From contig NZ_AWFA01000011.1 of the NCBI RefSeq assembly GCF_000682675.1, positions 1-64,000 of the forward strand: DNA of 64,000 bases. Direction: 5' to 3'. Of this stretch, positions 17,231 through 26,633 are shown one piece after another (position 1 is the stretch's first letter; every line of letters begins with the position of its first letter). The translations under genes were made by a program, and so were the position numbers. Below the pieces are notes generated by a model. That model made no database searches, was not told the DNA's origin, and was given only the letters and a program-made list of their open reading frames with translations. This DNA is from Hyphomonas pacifica (GTDB lineage Bacteria > Pseudomonadota > Alphaproteobacteria > Caulobacterales > Hyphomonadaceae).

Positions 17231-19078
17231 ATGCGGGCGATGACGAATCCACATCAAGCTCCGGCGGACCATGACAAGATCGAGAGCGCCGATGGCGGGC
17301 TTGGCGGTTCCATCCTTCGAATCCTGAAATTGCTCGGCCGACCCGAATTGTCGAAATGGCGCCTCGTAATGGTGCTGGCTGTGCTGCTGACGCTCGGCGC
17401 GTCTGTGCTGGAAGTTGTTTCCCCATTGTTGTTGGGGCACGCGATCAACCGCGCGGTCCCTGAAGGCGGCGAGGCGGCGGCGTTTGGCGCGGCAGCCATG
17501 TGGCTGACCCTTGGTATCAGTATTCGCTTTCTGGCAGCGGCCATGCCGCAGATACGGGACTGGCTGTTCTCACCCGTCAGTCAGGATGCGCAACGCATCG
17601 CCAGTGTGGATGCTTTCGGTCACGCGCAGTCGCTGTCCCTGAACTTCCACCAGACCCGCAGGACGGGGGCGCTCAACCGGATTATTGAGCGTGGCGCGAA
17701 TGCCATCGACTATCTTATCCGGTTCCTGGCATTCAATATCGGGCCGACCTTTGTGCGGCTGATCCTTGCGTCCATCGCGCTGGGGGTGGCCTATGATTAC
17801 AGACTGTCCCTGATCGCCATTGCCACAATCATCATCTACGTCATTGCGACCGTAGTGATCACGGAGTGGCGGGTGCGCCAGCGCCGGAGGATGAATGAGG
17901 CGGATACGCATTTCCGTGCGACAGCTGTCGACATCCTGACCAATTTCGAAACCGTGAAGGCCTTCGCCGCAGAGCGCCGTGAGACAGGCCGCTTCAATGA
18001 TGCGATGCGCACCTATAATCATCGCTATGTCGATGCCGTGCGCTCCATGTATATCCTGAACGCGACACAGGCCCTGATCATGAATGGCGGCTTGCTGGCG
18101 GTCCTCGTGCTGTCTGCGTTCAATGTCATTCAGGGTACGATGAAGGTGGGCGATCTCACCGCCGTGATGCTGATGCTGCTGTCGCTCTACGCGCCGCTGA
18201 ACATTCTTGGCTGGGCCTGGCGGGAGATCAAGCAAGGCGCCGTCGATCTGGAAAAGCTCTACGGATTGCTTGCGATGAAAACTGAAGTGGCAGACGCTGT
18301 GGATGCGCATGAGCTGAGCAAGCCATCAGGCCATGTCGAGTTTCAGAATGTTGGTTTCAGTCATGAAGGCCGCGCCGTCGGCGTTCGTGACATCAGTTTT
18401 GATCTGCCGCCCGGCCGCAAGATTGCCTTTGTCGGCACCTCTGGCGCGGGAAAGTCCACGCTGCTGAAACTGTTGTTCCGTTTCTATGACGTGGATAGCG
18501 GCAGGGTTCTGGTGGATGGTCAGGATGTGCGGACGGTAACACAGGAATCCCTGCGCAAGGCGCTGGGCCTGGTGCCGCAGGATGTCGTGCTGTTCAACGA
18601 CACGATCCGCTCCAACATTGCCTATGCAAGGCCGGAAGCTACGGATGAGGAACTCCGGGATGCCGCGCGCCGCGCGCAGTTGCTGGACTTCATCGACTCG
18701 CTGCCGGAGGCGTGGAGCACGCGCGTTGGCGAACGGGGCCTGAAGCTTTCCGGTGGCGAGAAGCAACGTGTCGGCATCGCTCGCGTAATTCTGGCTGATC
18801 CTGCGATCCTGGTGCTGGATGAGGCTACGTCAGCGCTCGATAGTGCGACAGAGGCGGCCGTTCAGGATGCACTCGATGAAGCCGCAGAAGGTCGCACGAC
18901 GCTGATGGTTGCCCACCGCCTGTCTACCGTGAAATCGGCCGATGAGATTATCGTCCTTGAGGCAGGAGAAATCATTGAGCGTGGTACACATGCGCAGCTG
19001 CTGTCAAAAGACGGCAAATATGCTGATATGTGGGAAAGACAGGCGAAGAGCGCCGAAATCGCGTTGGATGAAGTTTAA
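17231..19078 (+). CDS. Atm1-type ABC exporter (fused permease and ATPase)
   Basis: About 615 residues, with starts possible at a GTG 57 bases upstream and an ATG nine bases downstream; no strong Shine-Dalgarno decides. A six-helix exporter domain (about 45-320) precedes the nucleotide-binding domain, with Walker A GTSGAGKST, signature LSGGEKQR, Walker B ILVLDEATS and switch His in AHRLST. The domain sequence resembles Atm1/ABCB7 proteins of mitochondria and alphaproteobacteria, which export glutathione-linked compounds and link to heavy-metal tolerance and Fe-S homeostasis. The downstream neighbour is the PSD-like gene, 18 bases away. Confidence 0.9.
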   Translation: MRAMTNPHQAPADHDKIESADGGLGGSILRILKLLGRPELSKWRLVMVLAVLLTLGASVLEVVSPLLLGHAINRAVPEGGEAAAFGAAAMWLTLGISIRFLAAAMPQIRDWLFSPVSQDAQRIASVDAFGHAQSLSLNFHQTRRTGALNRIIERGANAIDYLIRFLAFNIGPTFVRLILASIALGVAYDYRLSLIAIATIIIYVIATVVITEWRVRQRRRMNEADTHFRATAVDILTNFETVKAFAAERRETGRFNDAMRTYNHRYVDAVRSMYILNATQALIMNGGLLAVLVLSAFNVIQGTMKVGDLTAVMLMLLSLYAPLNILGWAWREIKQGAVDLEKLYGLLAMKTEVADAVDAHELSKPSGHVEFQNVGFSHEGRAVGVRDISFDLPPGRKIAFVGTSGAGKSTLLKLLFRFYDVDSGRVLVDGQDVRTVTQESLRKALGLVPQDVVLFNDTIRSNIAYARPEATDEELRDAARRAQLLDFIDSLPEAWSTRVGERGLKLSGGEKQRVGIARVILADPAILVLDEATSALDSATEAAVQDALDEAAEGRTTLMVAHRLSTVKSADEIIVLEAGEIIERGTHAQLLSKDGKYADMWERQAKSAEIALDEV

Positions 19079-19096
19079 CAGGAAGGCCCGCCCGGC

Positions 19097-19972
19097 ATGA
19101 GCGAAGACCTTGAGCGCAAATCTACCCCTTGGCTGACAGCCGGCTTTGATTGGGAAGGTGTGGCGGCGGCTTTGGCGGCGTTACTGATTGGTATGCTGCT
19201 TGGTGCGTTCTGGTCGGTGCTGTTCTGGATAGGTTTTGCGATCATGGTTGCGGCGCTTCTCTCCGGGCGTTGGTCTAAACGTGCCGTTCCGGACCTTGCC
19301 AATGGAATCATCGCGCCGTGCGACGGGCTTGTCGTATCTGTTTCGCGTGAAGATCCGCCGAGCGAGCTGCGCATGACGGAAAAGCCGACCATGCGTATCC
19401 GCATCTCTTCATCTCCTGCTGCAACCAATCGCCTTTATGCGCCGATTGCCGGCAGCCTGGAGAGCCTGATCGTTGAAACAGGTGACCGTTCTGTGCCGCT
19501 TGCCATGCGGCCGGAAGATGAGGGGCTTACGGTTTCCTATCTGACTTTTGAGAGCCAGAGCCACCAGGTCGGCGTGCGCCTGGCCTCTGGTGGGCTCGGG
19601 CCTCGGCAGGAGATCGAAGTGGAAGCGGGGGACATTCTTCGCCTAGGCCGTATTTTCGGCAAACGCCGTCTTGGTGGCTGGTGCGATATCTATGTTCCGG
19701 CAAATACAGGCCAGTTGATCTGGCCGGGACAAACCCTTGTCGGCGGAGAAACCGTGCTCGGACGTCTCAAATCATCCAGCGATCCTGATCTCTTCGAAGA
19801 CATGATGGCTGAGGAAGAGCCTGAAGGAGCCGAGGAAGAGGTTCTCGATGAGGTGCATGACGACGGTGATGACTATTATCCAGAGCCAGACGAGACAGAC
19901 ACGCCGGAAGACCCGGCTGTGATGTTCGCACGCCTACGGGAAGCGGCGAAGAACAAACCTGCCGGGGATTAG
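19097..19972 (+). CDS. Phosphatidylserine decarboxylase-like protein without the catalytic serine
   Basis: 291 residues. Two N-terminal membrane segments (about 20-56) precede a domain that follows PSD from the APCDG segment (residues 73-77) through the APIAG segment to the GQTLVGGETVLG C-terminal strand. In PSD the chain is self-cleaved at a Gly-Ser in FGS-type motifs to make the pyruvoyl group. Here the site is L192-G193-G194, so the serine is glycine. The conserved His of the HVNR motif is A109 in ATNR. The enzyme is therefore probably inactive as a decarboxylase. A 60-residue acidic tail is added. The usual neighbour, phosphatidylserine synthase, is absent after it. It may bind lipid or regulate. 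Confidence 0.8.
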   Translation: MSEDLERKSTPWLTAGFDWEGVAAALAALLIGMLLGAFWSVLFWIGFAIMVAALLSGRWSKRAVPDLANGIIAPCDGLVVSVSREDPPSELRMTEKPTMRIRISSSPAATNRLYAPIAGSLESLIVETGDRSVPLAMRPEDEGLTVSYLTFESQSHQVGVRLASGGLGPRQEIEVEAGDILRLGRIFGKRRLGGWCDIYVPANTGQLIWPGQTLVGGETVLGRLKSSSDPDLFEDMMAEEEPEGAEEEVLDEVHDDGDDYYPEPDETDTPEDPAVMFARLREAAKNKPAGD

Positions 19973-20184
19973 TCCTCGCCTTTCGGTGCGTTGCGGTTCA
20001 TCCAGGCAAAGATCGGCTTGAAGGGTAGTATCCAGCCGATACCGCCCACGACATAGAATAGCACAATTGCCCATTTGGGCCATCCGGACACCATGGGGCC
20101 GACAGTGCCGATCATAATAATCCAACACATCATAAAGGCCAGCAGGGTCAGGGTCGCGACGATTTTCCGGTTCTCATAGCTCAT
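19969..20184 (-). CDS. DUF2842 small membrane protein
   Basis: 71 residues from the ATG that begins the conserved part; a longer in-frame extension of 17 residues upstream has no support. Two hydrophobic segments (about 9-30 and 36-55), the GIGWILPFKPIFAWM stretch and a charged C-terminus match DUF2842, an alphaproteobacterial family of unknown function often near heme or respiratory genes. Its stop overlaps the stop of the PSD-like gene by four bases. It is divergent from ctaA. Confidence 0.8.
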   Translation of the reverse strand: MSYENRKIVATLTLLAFMMCWIIMIGTVGPMVSGWPKWAIVLFYVVGGIGWILPFKPIFAWMNRNAPKGED

Positions 20185-20257
20185 TCTCACTGCCTTTCGC
20201 TGCACATGCGACGTCTCCGCCTCTTGCGTCCGCAACAGCTTGGATCATGTATCGCGC

Positions 20258-21313
20258 ATGAGTGAAACGTCAAAAATCACCCCGTCCGCCGTCTGGGTTC
20301 GCCGCTGGCTCGTTCTGATGGGTCTGATGGTCTACGCGATGATTCTGATCGGCGGGGCTACACGCCTCACCGATTCGGGGCTCTCCATTACAGAGTGGAA
20401 CCCTGTGAGTGGTGCACTACCGCCCTTGTCCGAGCATGCATGGGAGGTGGAGTTTGCAAAGTATCGTGAGACTTCTGAATATCAATTGGTCAACAAGGGC
20501 ATGTCCCTGGCCGAGTTCCAGCAGATTTTCTGGTGGGAATGGGGGCACCGTTTCTTCGGGCGGATGATCGGCCTTGTCGCCGTATTAGGCCTTGTGGGTT
20601 TTGCTGTGCGCAAATGGCTGACACCCCGCCTGACATTGCAGATAGTTATGCTGATTGCGCTCGGTGGCCTGCAGGGTGCGATTGGTTGGTGGATGGTGGC
20701 AAGCGGCATTGGCGAAACCACACGGGTTGATGTGGCACCCTACCGCCTGATGACTCACTTCACCCTGGCCTTGCTGATTATCGTTTACATCGCTTGGCTC
20801 TGGCTGGGACTCGGAGAGAAGTTAAGACCGCGTGTGTCACCTGCAACCAAATTTTTGACTATGATTCTTTTGGCGGCAATTTTCCTGCAGATGGCGGCAG
20901 GTGCGCTTGTGGCAGGCCTGGATGCTGGCCGATCCTATAATGACTGGCCCTTGATGGCGGGAGAGTTTGTACCGTCTCATTACATTGAGCAGGATTTGGG
21001 TATCCGCAGCCTGTTTGAAGGCCGCGCTGCCACTCAGTTCAACCACCGTATCCTTGCTTATCTGATCTGGGGGGGCAGCCTTGTTGCCGCGTGGCTCTAT
21101 CGGAAATCCGCGCTGAAGAACGCCTTTTTCATTCTGGCAGGTCTTGTCAGCCTTCAGGCGCTCTGGGGGATCGTGACGCTTGTACATGCCGCCCCGATGA
21201 ATCTCGCACTGATCCATCAGGGCATTGGCGTGATTGTCACCCTCGCGGCGGTGCGGCTTGTCTGGCTGTCGCGAGGGCCGTCAGATTATCGGGAGCCTGC
21301 CAGCGTCAGGTGA
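20258..21313 (+). CDS. ctaA: Heme A synthase, type 2
   Basis: 351 residues from the ATG; a TTG six codons upstream is an alternative. It oxidises the C8 methyl of heme O to heme A for cytochrome oxidases. Eight membrane segments and the conserved EWNPVSGALPP and WWEWGHRFFGR segments with axial and redox-site residues are visible, as is the second-half HRILAY. The C-terminus overlaps the end of the convergent lipoprotein gene by 28 bases. Confidence 0.96.
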   Translation: MSETSKITPSAVWVRRWLVLMGLMVYAMILIGGATRLTDSGLSITEWNPVSGALPPLSEHAWEVEFAKYRETSEYQLVNKGMSLAEFQQIFWWEWGHRFFGRMIGLVAVLGLVGFAVRKWLTPRLTLQIVMLIALGGLQGAIGWWMVASGIGETTRVDVAPYRLMTHFTLALLIIVYIAWLWLGLGEKLRPRVSPATKFLTMILLAAIFLQMAAGALVAGLDAGRSYNDWPLMAGEFVPSHYIEQDLGIRSLFEGRAATQFNHRILAYLIWGGSLVAAWLYRKSALKNAFFILAGLVSLQALWGIVTLVHAAPMNLALIHQGIGVIVTLAAVRLVWLSRGPSDYREPASVR

Positions 21314-22257
21314 CTCGGGTCGATGAAAACGGCCTGGTATTTTCCGGGCTCGGTTTCACCCGCCAGAACAATGACGCCGCCGGGATAGCCGCCTGCCATC
21401 ATGATGCCCTTGGCGGCCAGCGCATCTGGCTGATCCGGGGCCACGACGGTGATGCCGTCGCGGATATCAATATCTGTGCTCGTCATGCCAAGATCGGTCG
21501 ATACACGCAGGCCGCTGCCTTCCTCAATGGAGAGCAGCGCATCAAAATCCCCGCGATTCAGGGAGGCGGCGTTTGTGGCGCGAGGTGAGGCGACCAGTGT
21601 GTCGCTGGTATAAGCGCAGGATTTGATTGGGAAATCAGTGAAAGTTGATTCGCCGCTATCCCAGGTGAACTCCCCATTTTCCTCTTTGATGATTCCCGTT
21701 TGCAGCACGCGATCATTGGTCGTGGTCCAATAGGCGAGTCGCATCAGGCCATTTGTTCTCATCTCCCCGGTGCAGACACCGGCAATGGAGTGGATATCGG
21801 GTACAGGCATGTCGACCTGGGCCGGGGCCAGCAGGCCTTCGCCATAGATATAGGCCTTAAGCTCACCTTCGCGGGTGATTCCCGGGAAGATCGTGACGCT
21901 GCTGCCATTGATCGTGACATTGTGCCCACCGCCCAGGGATTTCAGGCGGAAATTCGCTGGTTCGCCAACGATTTCGCCTTCCATGTTAATCAATTGCAGG
22001 CCACCGCGCTCATAAGCGACTGCGAGAAGTCCGCCCAAGCCGCCAGACAGGGCTATGGAGGCGACTTTGCCTTCCAATGGGCGTGTGGACCATACTGCAG
22101 GCAATTCTACGCCTGCAGTGATTTCAGGGGTTTTTGGCGCTTCCTCCGGTGCTTCGGCTTTCTTCGAGCAGCCAACTGCGGTAAAAAGCAGGGCAAGGCC
22201 AAGCCCTGCGTTGACAACCGGGGAAGTGGCGACTAAACGCCAGCGCTTGAATTGCAT
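21286..22257 (-). CDS. Unknown lipoprotein, possibly a beta-propeller
   Basis: 323 residues from the ATG that begins a lipoprotein signal ending in FTAVGC; the frame runs longer upstream but without a plausible start. An acidic linker rich in Glu and Pro precedes a beta-rich domain with several strand-turn repeats such as [16 protein letters not shown]. This suggests a propeller of the phytase-like or WD-like kind, although I cannot assign it. The 3' end overlaps ctaA; the start is divergent from rplM and lies over its candidate promoter. Confidence 0.7.
   Translation of the reverse strand: MQFKRWRLVATSPVVNAGLGLALLFTAVGCSKKAEAPEEAPKTPEITAGVELPAVWSTRPLEGKVASIALSGGLGGLLAVAYERGGLQLINMEGEIVGEPANFRLKSLGGGHNVTINGSSVTIFPGITREGELKAYIYGEGLLAPAQVDMPVPDIHSIAGVCTGEMRTNGLMRLAYWTTTNDRVLQTGIIKEENGEFTWDSGESTFTDFPIKSCAYTSDTLVASPRATNAASLNRGDFDALLSIEEGSGLRVSTDLGMTSTDIDIRDGITVVAPDQPDALAAKGIMMAGGYPGGVIVLAGETEPGKYQAVFIDPSHLTLAGSR
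22211..22239 (+). promoter_or_regulatory. Candidate promoter of rplM-rpsI
   Basis: A perfect TTGACA -35 at 22211-22216 is followed after 17 bases by TAAACG, a weak -10, at 22234-22239. It predicts a leader of about 50 bases before rplM and lies inside the first codons of the divergent lipoprotein gene. Confidence 0.45.
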
Positions 22258-22280
22258 TCCATGAACTCCGAAAGCGAGAG

Positions 22281-22294
22281 GCTCTAAGTAGAGC
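22281..22294 (+). promoter_or_regulatory. Leader hairpin next to the rplM start codon
   Basis: GCTCT-AAGT-AGAGC forms a 5-bp stem that ends one base before the rplM ATG and overlaps the end of the GAGAGG ribosome-binding region. Ribosomal protein operons are often regulated by leader structures bound by one of their products. Whether this small stem does so is not shown. Confidence 0.35.
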
Positions 22295-22295
22295 G

Positions 22296-22760
22296 ATGAA
22301 AACCTATAACGCACCAGCCGACGTAGAGCATAACTGGGTCGTGATCGACGCAACCGATGTTGTCGTCGGACGCCTTGCTTCATATGTTGCCAAGCGCCTG
22401 CGCGGCAAGCACCGCGCTGACTTTACCCCACACATTGATACGGGCGATCACGTCGTCATTATCAATGCTGACAAGGTGAAGTTCACGGGCCGTAAAATGA
22501 CCGATAAAGTGTACTATCGTCACACCGGTTATCCTGGCGGCATCAAGTCCACGACTCCCGAAAAGATCCTCGGCGGCCGTTTCCCTGAGCGTGCGATCGA
22601 GCTCGCCGTGAAGCGCATGATGCCGAAAGAAAGCCCGCTGGCCCGCAAGCAGTTCGGTAAACTGCATGTCTATGGCGGCGCTGAGCACCCACATGAGGCC
22701 CAGAAGCCTGACACTGTCGACTTCAAGGCCATGAACCGCAAGAACGTTAAGGTCGCCTGA
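22296..22760 (+). CDS. rplM: 50S ribosomal protein L13
   Basis: 154 residues, near family length. The start [22 protein letters not shown] and the MLPK-like [20 protein letters not shown] end are typical L13 features. L13 is an early assembly protein of the large subunit. It is followed immediately by rpsI, the universal partner. Confidence 0.98.
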   Translation: MKTYNAPADVEHNWVVIDATDVVVGRLASYVAKRLRGKHRADFTPHIDTGDHVVIINADKVKFTGRKMTDKVYYRHTGYPGGIKSTTPEKILGGRFPERAIELAVKRMMPKESPLARKQFGKLHVYGGAEHPHEAQKPDTVDFKAMNRKNVKVA

Positions 22761-22765
22761 TTATC

Positions 22766-23251
22766 ATGACTGACACAGCAAACTCCCTCCAGGACCTCGG
22801 CGCCATGTCTGGCGCACCTGAAGCTGAAGCTCCGGCTGCGCCGGTTGAGCCGAAAATCGACGCGCAAGGCCGCGCCTACGGCACCGGTCGCCGTAAGGAA
22901 GCTGTTGCCCGCGTCTGGATCAAGCCAGGCTCCGGCAAGATCACGATCAATGGCCGCGATCAGGAGCAATACTTTGCACGCCCTGTACTGCGCATGGTAA
23001 TTGCCCAGCCGCTGGTTGAAGCAGGCCGTGAAGGCGAGTTTGATATTGTCGCGACCGTAAAAGGCTCTGGCCTGTCCGGTCAGGCTGGCGCTGTACGTCA
23101 CGGTCTGTCCCGTGCGCTCGTCAATTACGAGCCGGGCCTGCGTTCTGTGCTCAAGCCGTTCGGCTTCATGACCCGCGACCCGCGTGTTGTTGAGCGTAAG
23201 AAGTATGGTAAGGCGAAAGCCCGCCGTAGCTTCCAGTTCTCGAAGCGTTAG
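22766..23251 (+). CDS. rpsI: 30S ribosomal protein S9
   Basis: 161 residues. The N-terminal 38-residue extension is Ala/Glu/Pro-rich and not part of the core. The core begins with [17 protein letters not shown] and ends with the basic [11 protein letters not shown] tail that reaches the decoding centre. The stop is followed by a strong terminator. Confidence 0.98.
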   Translation: MTDTANSLQDLGAMSGAPEAEAPAAPVEPKIDAQGRAYGTGRRKEAVARVWIKPGSGKITINGRDQEQYFARPVLRMVIAQPLVEAGREGEFDIVATVKGSGLSGQAGAVRHGLSRALVNYEPGLRSVLKPFGFMTRDPRVVERKKYGKAKARRSFQFSKR

Positions 23252-23278
23252 GCCGCAGACAGATTACGATTTTTCTGG

Positions 23279-23313
23279 CGGGCGCTTCGGTGACGAGGCG
23301 CCCGTTTTGTTTT
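23279..23313 (+). terminator. Intrinsic terminator of rplM-rpsI
   Basis: A perfect 7-bp stem CGGGCGC/GCGCCCG with a 12-base loop is followed by TTTTGTTTTG. It lies between rpsI and argC, so argC either has its own promoter downstream or is read by partial read-through. Confidence 0.8.
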
Positions 23314-23335
23314 GCGCAGCAGTGGGAATACGCGC

Positions 23336-24283
23336 ATGCTCCCCAAAGTATTCATTGATGGCGAAGCTGGCACGACCGGACTTCAGATTGCAGAGCGTCT
23401 GCGGACTCGCACCGATCTTGAGTTGATCTCGATCGACCCGGCCAAGCGCAAGGATAATGACGAGCGCGCGCGGCTGATGAACATGTCAGACGCGGTGATT
23501 CTCTGTCTGCCGGATGAGGCCGCGCGTCTAGGCGTCTCACTTGTGACCAGCCTGAACACCGTCATCATCGATGCCTCCACGGCCCACCGGGTCAACAATA
23601 GCTGGACCTATGGCTTCCCGGAGATGGACAAGAACCAACGCGCGGCCATCCGGGCCTCGCGGCGGATTTCCAATCCGGGATGCTATCCTACTGGCGTTAT
23701 TGCGCTGTTGCGTCCGTTGATCTCAAAATGGCTTTTGCCGACTTCCTGGCCCATCGTGGTGTCTGCAGTCTCCGGTTATTCTGGTGGCGGCAAAGCCATG
23801 ATTGCTGAATTCGAGAACACGGAATCCGAAGCATCTACGGATGAGAATTTCCGTATCTATGGCCTGACCCAGAAGCACAAGCACCCACCTGAAATGGGCA
23901 AATATTCCCGTCTCGAACATTTGCCGATGTTCATGCCGTCAGTTGGTCGGTTTGCCCAAGGTATGATCATCGAGATTGGCCTACCGCTGTGGGCGATTCC
24001 CGGTAAGCCGAAGCGCGCGCAGCTTCAGGCTGCGCTTGCGGCGGCCTATGAGGGGGAGCGTTTCGTGAAGGTTGCCACCCTCGCCGAGTGTGATGCGATG
24101 AAGGGACTTGAGCCGGAAGCGTGCAATGGCACAAACCGGCTGGAACTGTTCGTGTTTGGATCGGATGAAGAGGCACGTCTCGTCGCGCGCCTCGACAATC
24201 TGGGCAAGGGCGCTTCAGGGGCGGCCGTTCAGAATCTGAACATTGCGCTCGGCTTTGATGAGGATGCTGGGCTGATCGCCTAG
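23336..24283 (+). CDS. argC: N-acetyl-gamma-glutamyl-phosphate reductase
   Basis: 315 residues from the ATG with GGGAA upstream. It reduces N-acetyl-glutamyl phosphate in arginine synthesis. NAD(P)-binding start FIDGEAGTTGLQ and the catalytic SNPGCYPTG with its Cys are visible. The length and sequence match the shorter ArgC type common in alphaproteobacteria. Its 3' end converges on phaC with four bases between. Confidence 0.96.
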   Translation: MLPKVFIDGEAGTTGLQIAERLRTRTDLELISIDPAKRKDNDERARLMNMSDAVILCLPDEAARLGVSLVTSLNTVIIDASTAHRVNNSWTYGFPEMDKNQRAAIRASRRISNPGCYPTGVIALLRPLISKWLLPTSWPIVVSAVSGYSGGGKAMIAEFENTESEASTDENFRIYGLTQKHKHPPEMGKYSRLEHLPMFMPSVGRFAQGMIIEIGLPLWAIPGKPKRAQLQAALAAAYEGERFVKVATLAECDAMKGLEPEACNGTNRLELFVFGSDEEARLVARLDNLGKGASGAAVQNLNIALGFDEDAGLIA

Positions 24284-24287
24284 AGGC

Positions 24288-26123
24288 CTAGACCAGCGGC
24301 AGTTTGATGTCTTCCAGCCGAATCTTCACATAGGTCCCCGGGGCCGCGCCGAGGCCCATGTCCTTGGGCTGTTTTGCATTGACCTTCCGGCCAGATTTCG
24401 GCCGCAGCCATTCCCACCATGTCGGCCACCAGGAGCCTTTGTGCTCCTCGGCATCTTCCATCCACTCTGCGCCGGTTTCTGGTAACTCGCCATCATTGGT
24501 CCAGTGGCAGTATTTCTGCGCGTCTGGATGGTTCACGACGCCGGCAATATGGCCGGATGCTGCCAGAATGAAATCTGTCTTGCCGCCAAATACTTTGGCC
24601 GTGCGGTAGACGCTTTCCATCGGGCAGATGTGATCATCCCGGCTTGCCTGCACCATGACCGGTATCTTCACATTCTTCAGATCGACCTTCTCGCCAAGCA
24701 CTGTGAACTTGCCGCGTGCCAGCTTGTTTTTTGCGTAGCAGTCCTTGAGGTATTTTTTATGCACCTTGCCGGGGATATTGGTCTGGTCCGAGTTCCAGTA
24801 GAGCAGGTCGAACGGGCGAGGTTCCTTGCCCAACATGTATTGATCAATGACATAGCGCCAGACCAGATCATTCGGACGCAGCCAGTTGAATGTCTCATAC
24901 ATCATTGTGCCAGGCATGACGCCGCCATGCTCATCAATGATGGAGGCAAGATAGGCCCGGCCGCTGTCGTCGGTGAACACTTTCAAGTCGCCTGCCAGCG
25001 CGAAGTCTGATTGCGACGCGAAGAAGGTGGTCGACTTGATGCGGTCATCGCCCTGCGCCGCCATGTGTCCAAGTGCGGAAGAGAGCAGGGTGCCGCCGAT
25101 ACAATAGCCGACTGTGTTCAGGGACTTCTGTCCAGTGGCCTGCAGCGTGGCTTCGACCGCAGCATAGATACCATTCTTGACGTAGTCATCCCAAGTGTAG
25201 TCCTTCGTCACTTTGTCCGCAGAGCGCCAGGAGACAACGAAAACGGACAGCCCGCGATCCAGCAGCCAGCGGATCATGGAATTTTCCTCGCGCAGGTCGA
25301 GGATGTAGAATTTATTGATCCAGGGCGGGAAGATCAGCAACGGTCGGGCATAGGTCTGCTCTCCCGGCGGCGTGTAGTGGATCAGCTCGATCAAATCATT
25401 GCGGAAAACAACTTGCCCCGGCGCCGTGGCGACGTTCTCGCCAAGCTGGAACTGGCTCTCATCGGTCTGGGTAATGTAGAGCTTGCCGCCGCCTTTTTTT
25501 ACGTCGGCACGGGCAAGGCGGATGCCCTCCAGCACGCTGGCGCCGCCACTCTGGATGAACTCTCGCATGGCCTGCGGATTGCTGCCCAGAAAGTTCGTGG
25601 GGGAGAGGCTGTCGGCCAGCTGCTGGCTAAAGAATTTGGTACGGAAATGGAGATTGTCCGGCATCTCGTCCTGAACATGATCTGCCAGGCCCATCAGCCA
25701 TTTGGCATTCACTTCATAGGCCTTGCGCATGAACCGGAAACCGAGATTGTTTTGCCATTCCGGATCAGAGAAGCGCCTGTCGCGATCCTTGGCATGTTCG
25801 CCAGAGATGCCCTCGATGGCCATCTCCTGCCACAGCTGCATCCAGCCCTGCATCAGCTCCATATTAGCGTTTACAATGGCACTTGGTTTTTGGCTGAAAG
25901 CCAAGCCCAAAGCCCGGAAGGCCTCCCCGACCCCCATCGGGTCTCCGCTGGTGACGGTGCCCAAAGGACCATTTCCTGTCAGCACATCTAGAAAAAGTGC
26001 TTGGGACTCTGTATTGGCCAGAGCCAGTGTGGTGAGCAGGGACTGCATCTCCAACGGATTCTGGTGTGTCAGAAGTTCCGCCAGCGTTGGCTGGGTGCCT
26101 TTGTTGTCCTTGCGGTCCGCCAT
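24288..26123 (-). CDS. phaC: Class I polyhydroxyalkanoate synthase
   Basis: 611 residues from the ATG; a TTG three codons upstream is also in frame. It polymerises (R)-3-hydroxyacyl-CoA into storage polyester on granules. N-terminal PhaC domain and the alpha/beta hydrolase core are visible, with the lipase-like box GYCIGG (catalytic Cys), the Asp in SRDDHICP and the His in SGHIAG. An AT-rich gap separates it from the divergent lipoprotein gene. No phaA/phaB or phasin gene is adjacent. Confidence 0.95.
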   Translation of the reverse strand: MADRKDNKGTQPTLAELLTHQNPLEMQSLLTTLALANTESQALFLDVLTGNGPLGTVTSGDPMGVGEAFRALGLAFSQKPSAIVNANMELMQGWMQLWQEMAIEGISGEHAKDRDRRFSDPEWQNNLGFRFMRKAYEVNAKWLMGLADHVQDEMPDNLHFRTKFFSQQLADSLSPTNFLGSNPQAMREFIQSGGASVLEGIRLARADVKKGGGKLYITQTDESQFQLGENVATAPGQVVFRNDLIELIHYTPPGEQTYARPLLIFPPWINKFYILDLREENSMIRWLLDRGLSVFVVSWRSADKVTKDYTWDDYVKNGIYAAVEATLQATGQKSLNTVGYCIGGTLLSSALGHMAAQGDDRIKSTTFFASQSDFALAGDLKVFTDDSGRAYLASIIDEHGGVMPGTMMYETFNWLRPNDLVWRYVIDQYMLGKEPRPFDLLYWNSDQTNIPGKVHKKYLKDCYAKNKLARGKFTVLGEKVDLKNVKIPVMVQASRDDHICPMESVYRTAKVFGGKTDFILAASGHIAGVVNHPDAQKYCHWTNDGELPETGAEWMEDAEEHKGSWWPTWWEWLRPKSGRKVNAKQPKDMGLGAAPGTYVKIRLEDIKLPLV

Positions 26124-26195
26124 TCGTCCCAATGTCGCCTTGTTTAGTTGCCTCTAAGTATCGTACCGAATGATTGTGATTTAATGAGTTTAACC

Positions 26196-26633
26196 ATGAA
26201 AAACACGGCGATTCCCCTTATTGGTGTGTCATGTTTGCTTTTAGCGGGCTGCGCAGGCTCATTCGGCAAGGTGCAGACAGCCATAAATCGGGCGCCTGAT
26301 TGGTACGATCAGCGGCGTGTGGAAATTCGTGGTGAGGGGTACCCCCAGATCATTGATGTGCCTGAGATCGAGCAGGGCTCAGAACCCGGCCAGACCCTTG
26401 AGGCCTCTAGGGCACGCAGCGACGTGCTGCGAGCGGAATTTGAAACGAGCGCGCGAGCGGTACCGCCCGCGAACGTTGCTGCCGAGATTGCCTCCCTTCG
26501 GGAAACAGTTCAGCGCGGGTTTGCGGGCTTCCAGGCTGAAGCTGACTTCCTGACGGAAGAAGAGATTGAAGCCATCCGATCCGCTTTTGATGTTCCACGA
26601 GTTACGAAGGGCCTGAAGGCCGCAAGCAGATGA
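26196..26633 (+). CDS. Unknown small lipoprotein
   Basis: 145 residues from the ATG that begins a lipoprotein signal peptide (LLLAGC lipobox); ATG starts 12 and 48 bases upstream are in frame. The mature part has an acidic, Arg-containing helical region with a segment around residues 40-55 rich in Ile and Pro, and a helical C-terminus. No family recognised. The stop overlaps the ATG of the aminotransferase (ATGA), so the two genes are translationally coupled although their functions look unrelated. Confidence 0.7.
   Translation: MKNTAIPLIGVSCLLLAGCAGSFGKVQTAINRAPDWYDQRRVEIRGEGYPQIIDVPEIEQGSEPGQTLEASRARSDVLRAEFETSARAVPPANVAAEIASLRETVQRGFAGFQAEADFLTEEEIEAIRSAFDVPRVTKGLKAASR

Noticed and set aside
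25011..25991. 326-codon open frame opposite phaC
   Set aside because: Shadow of phaC on the other strand, without protein-like composition.
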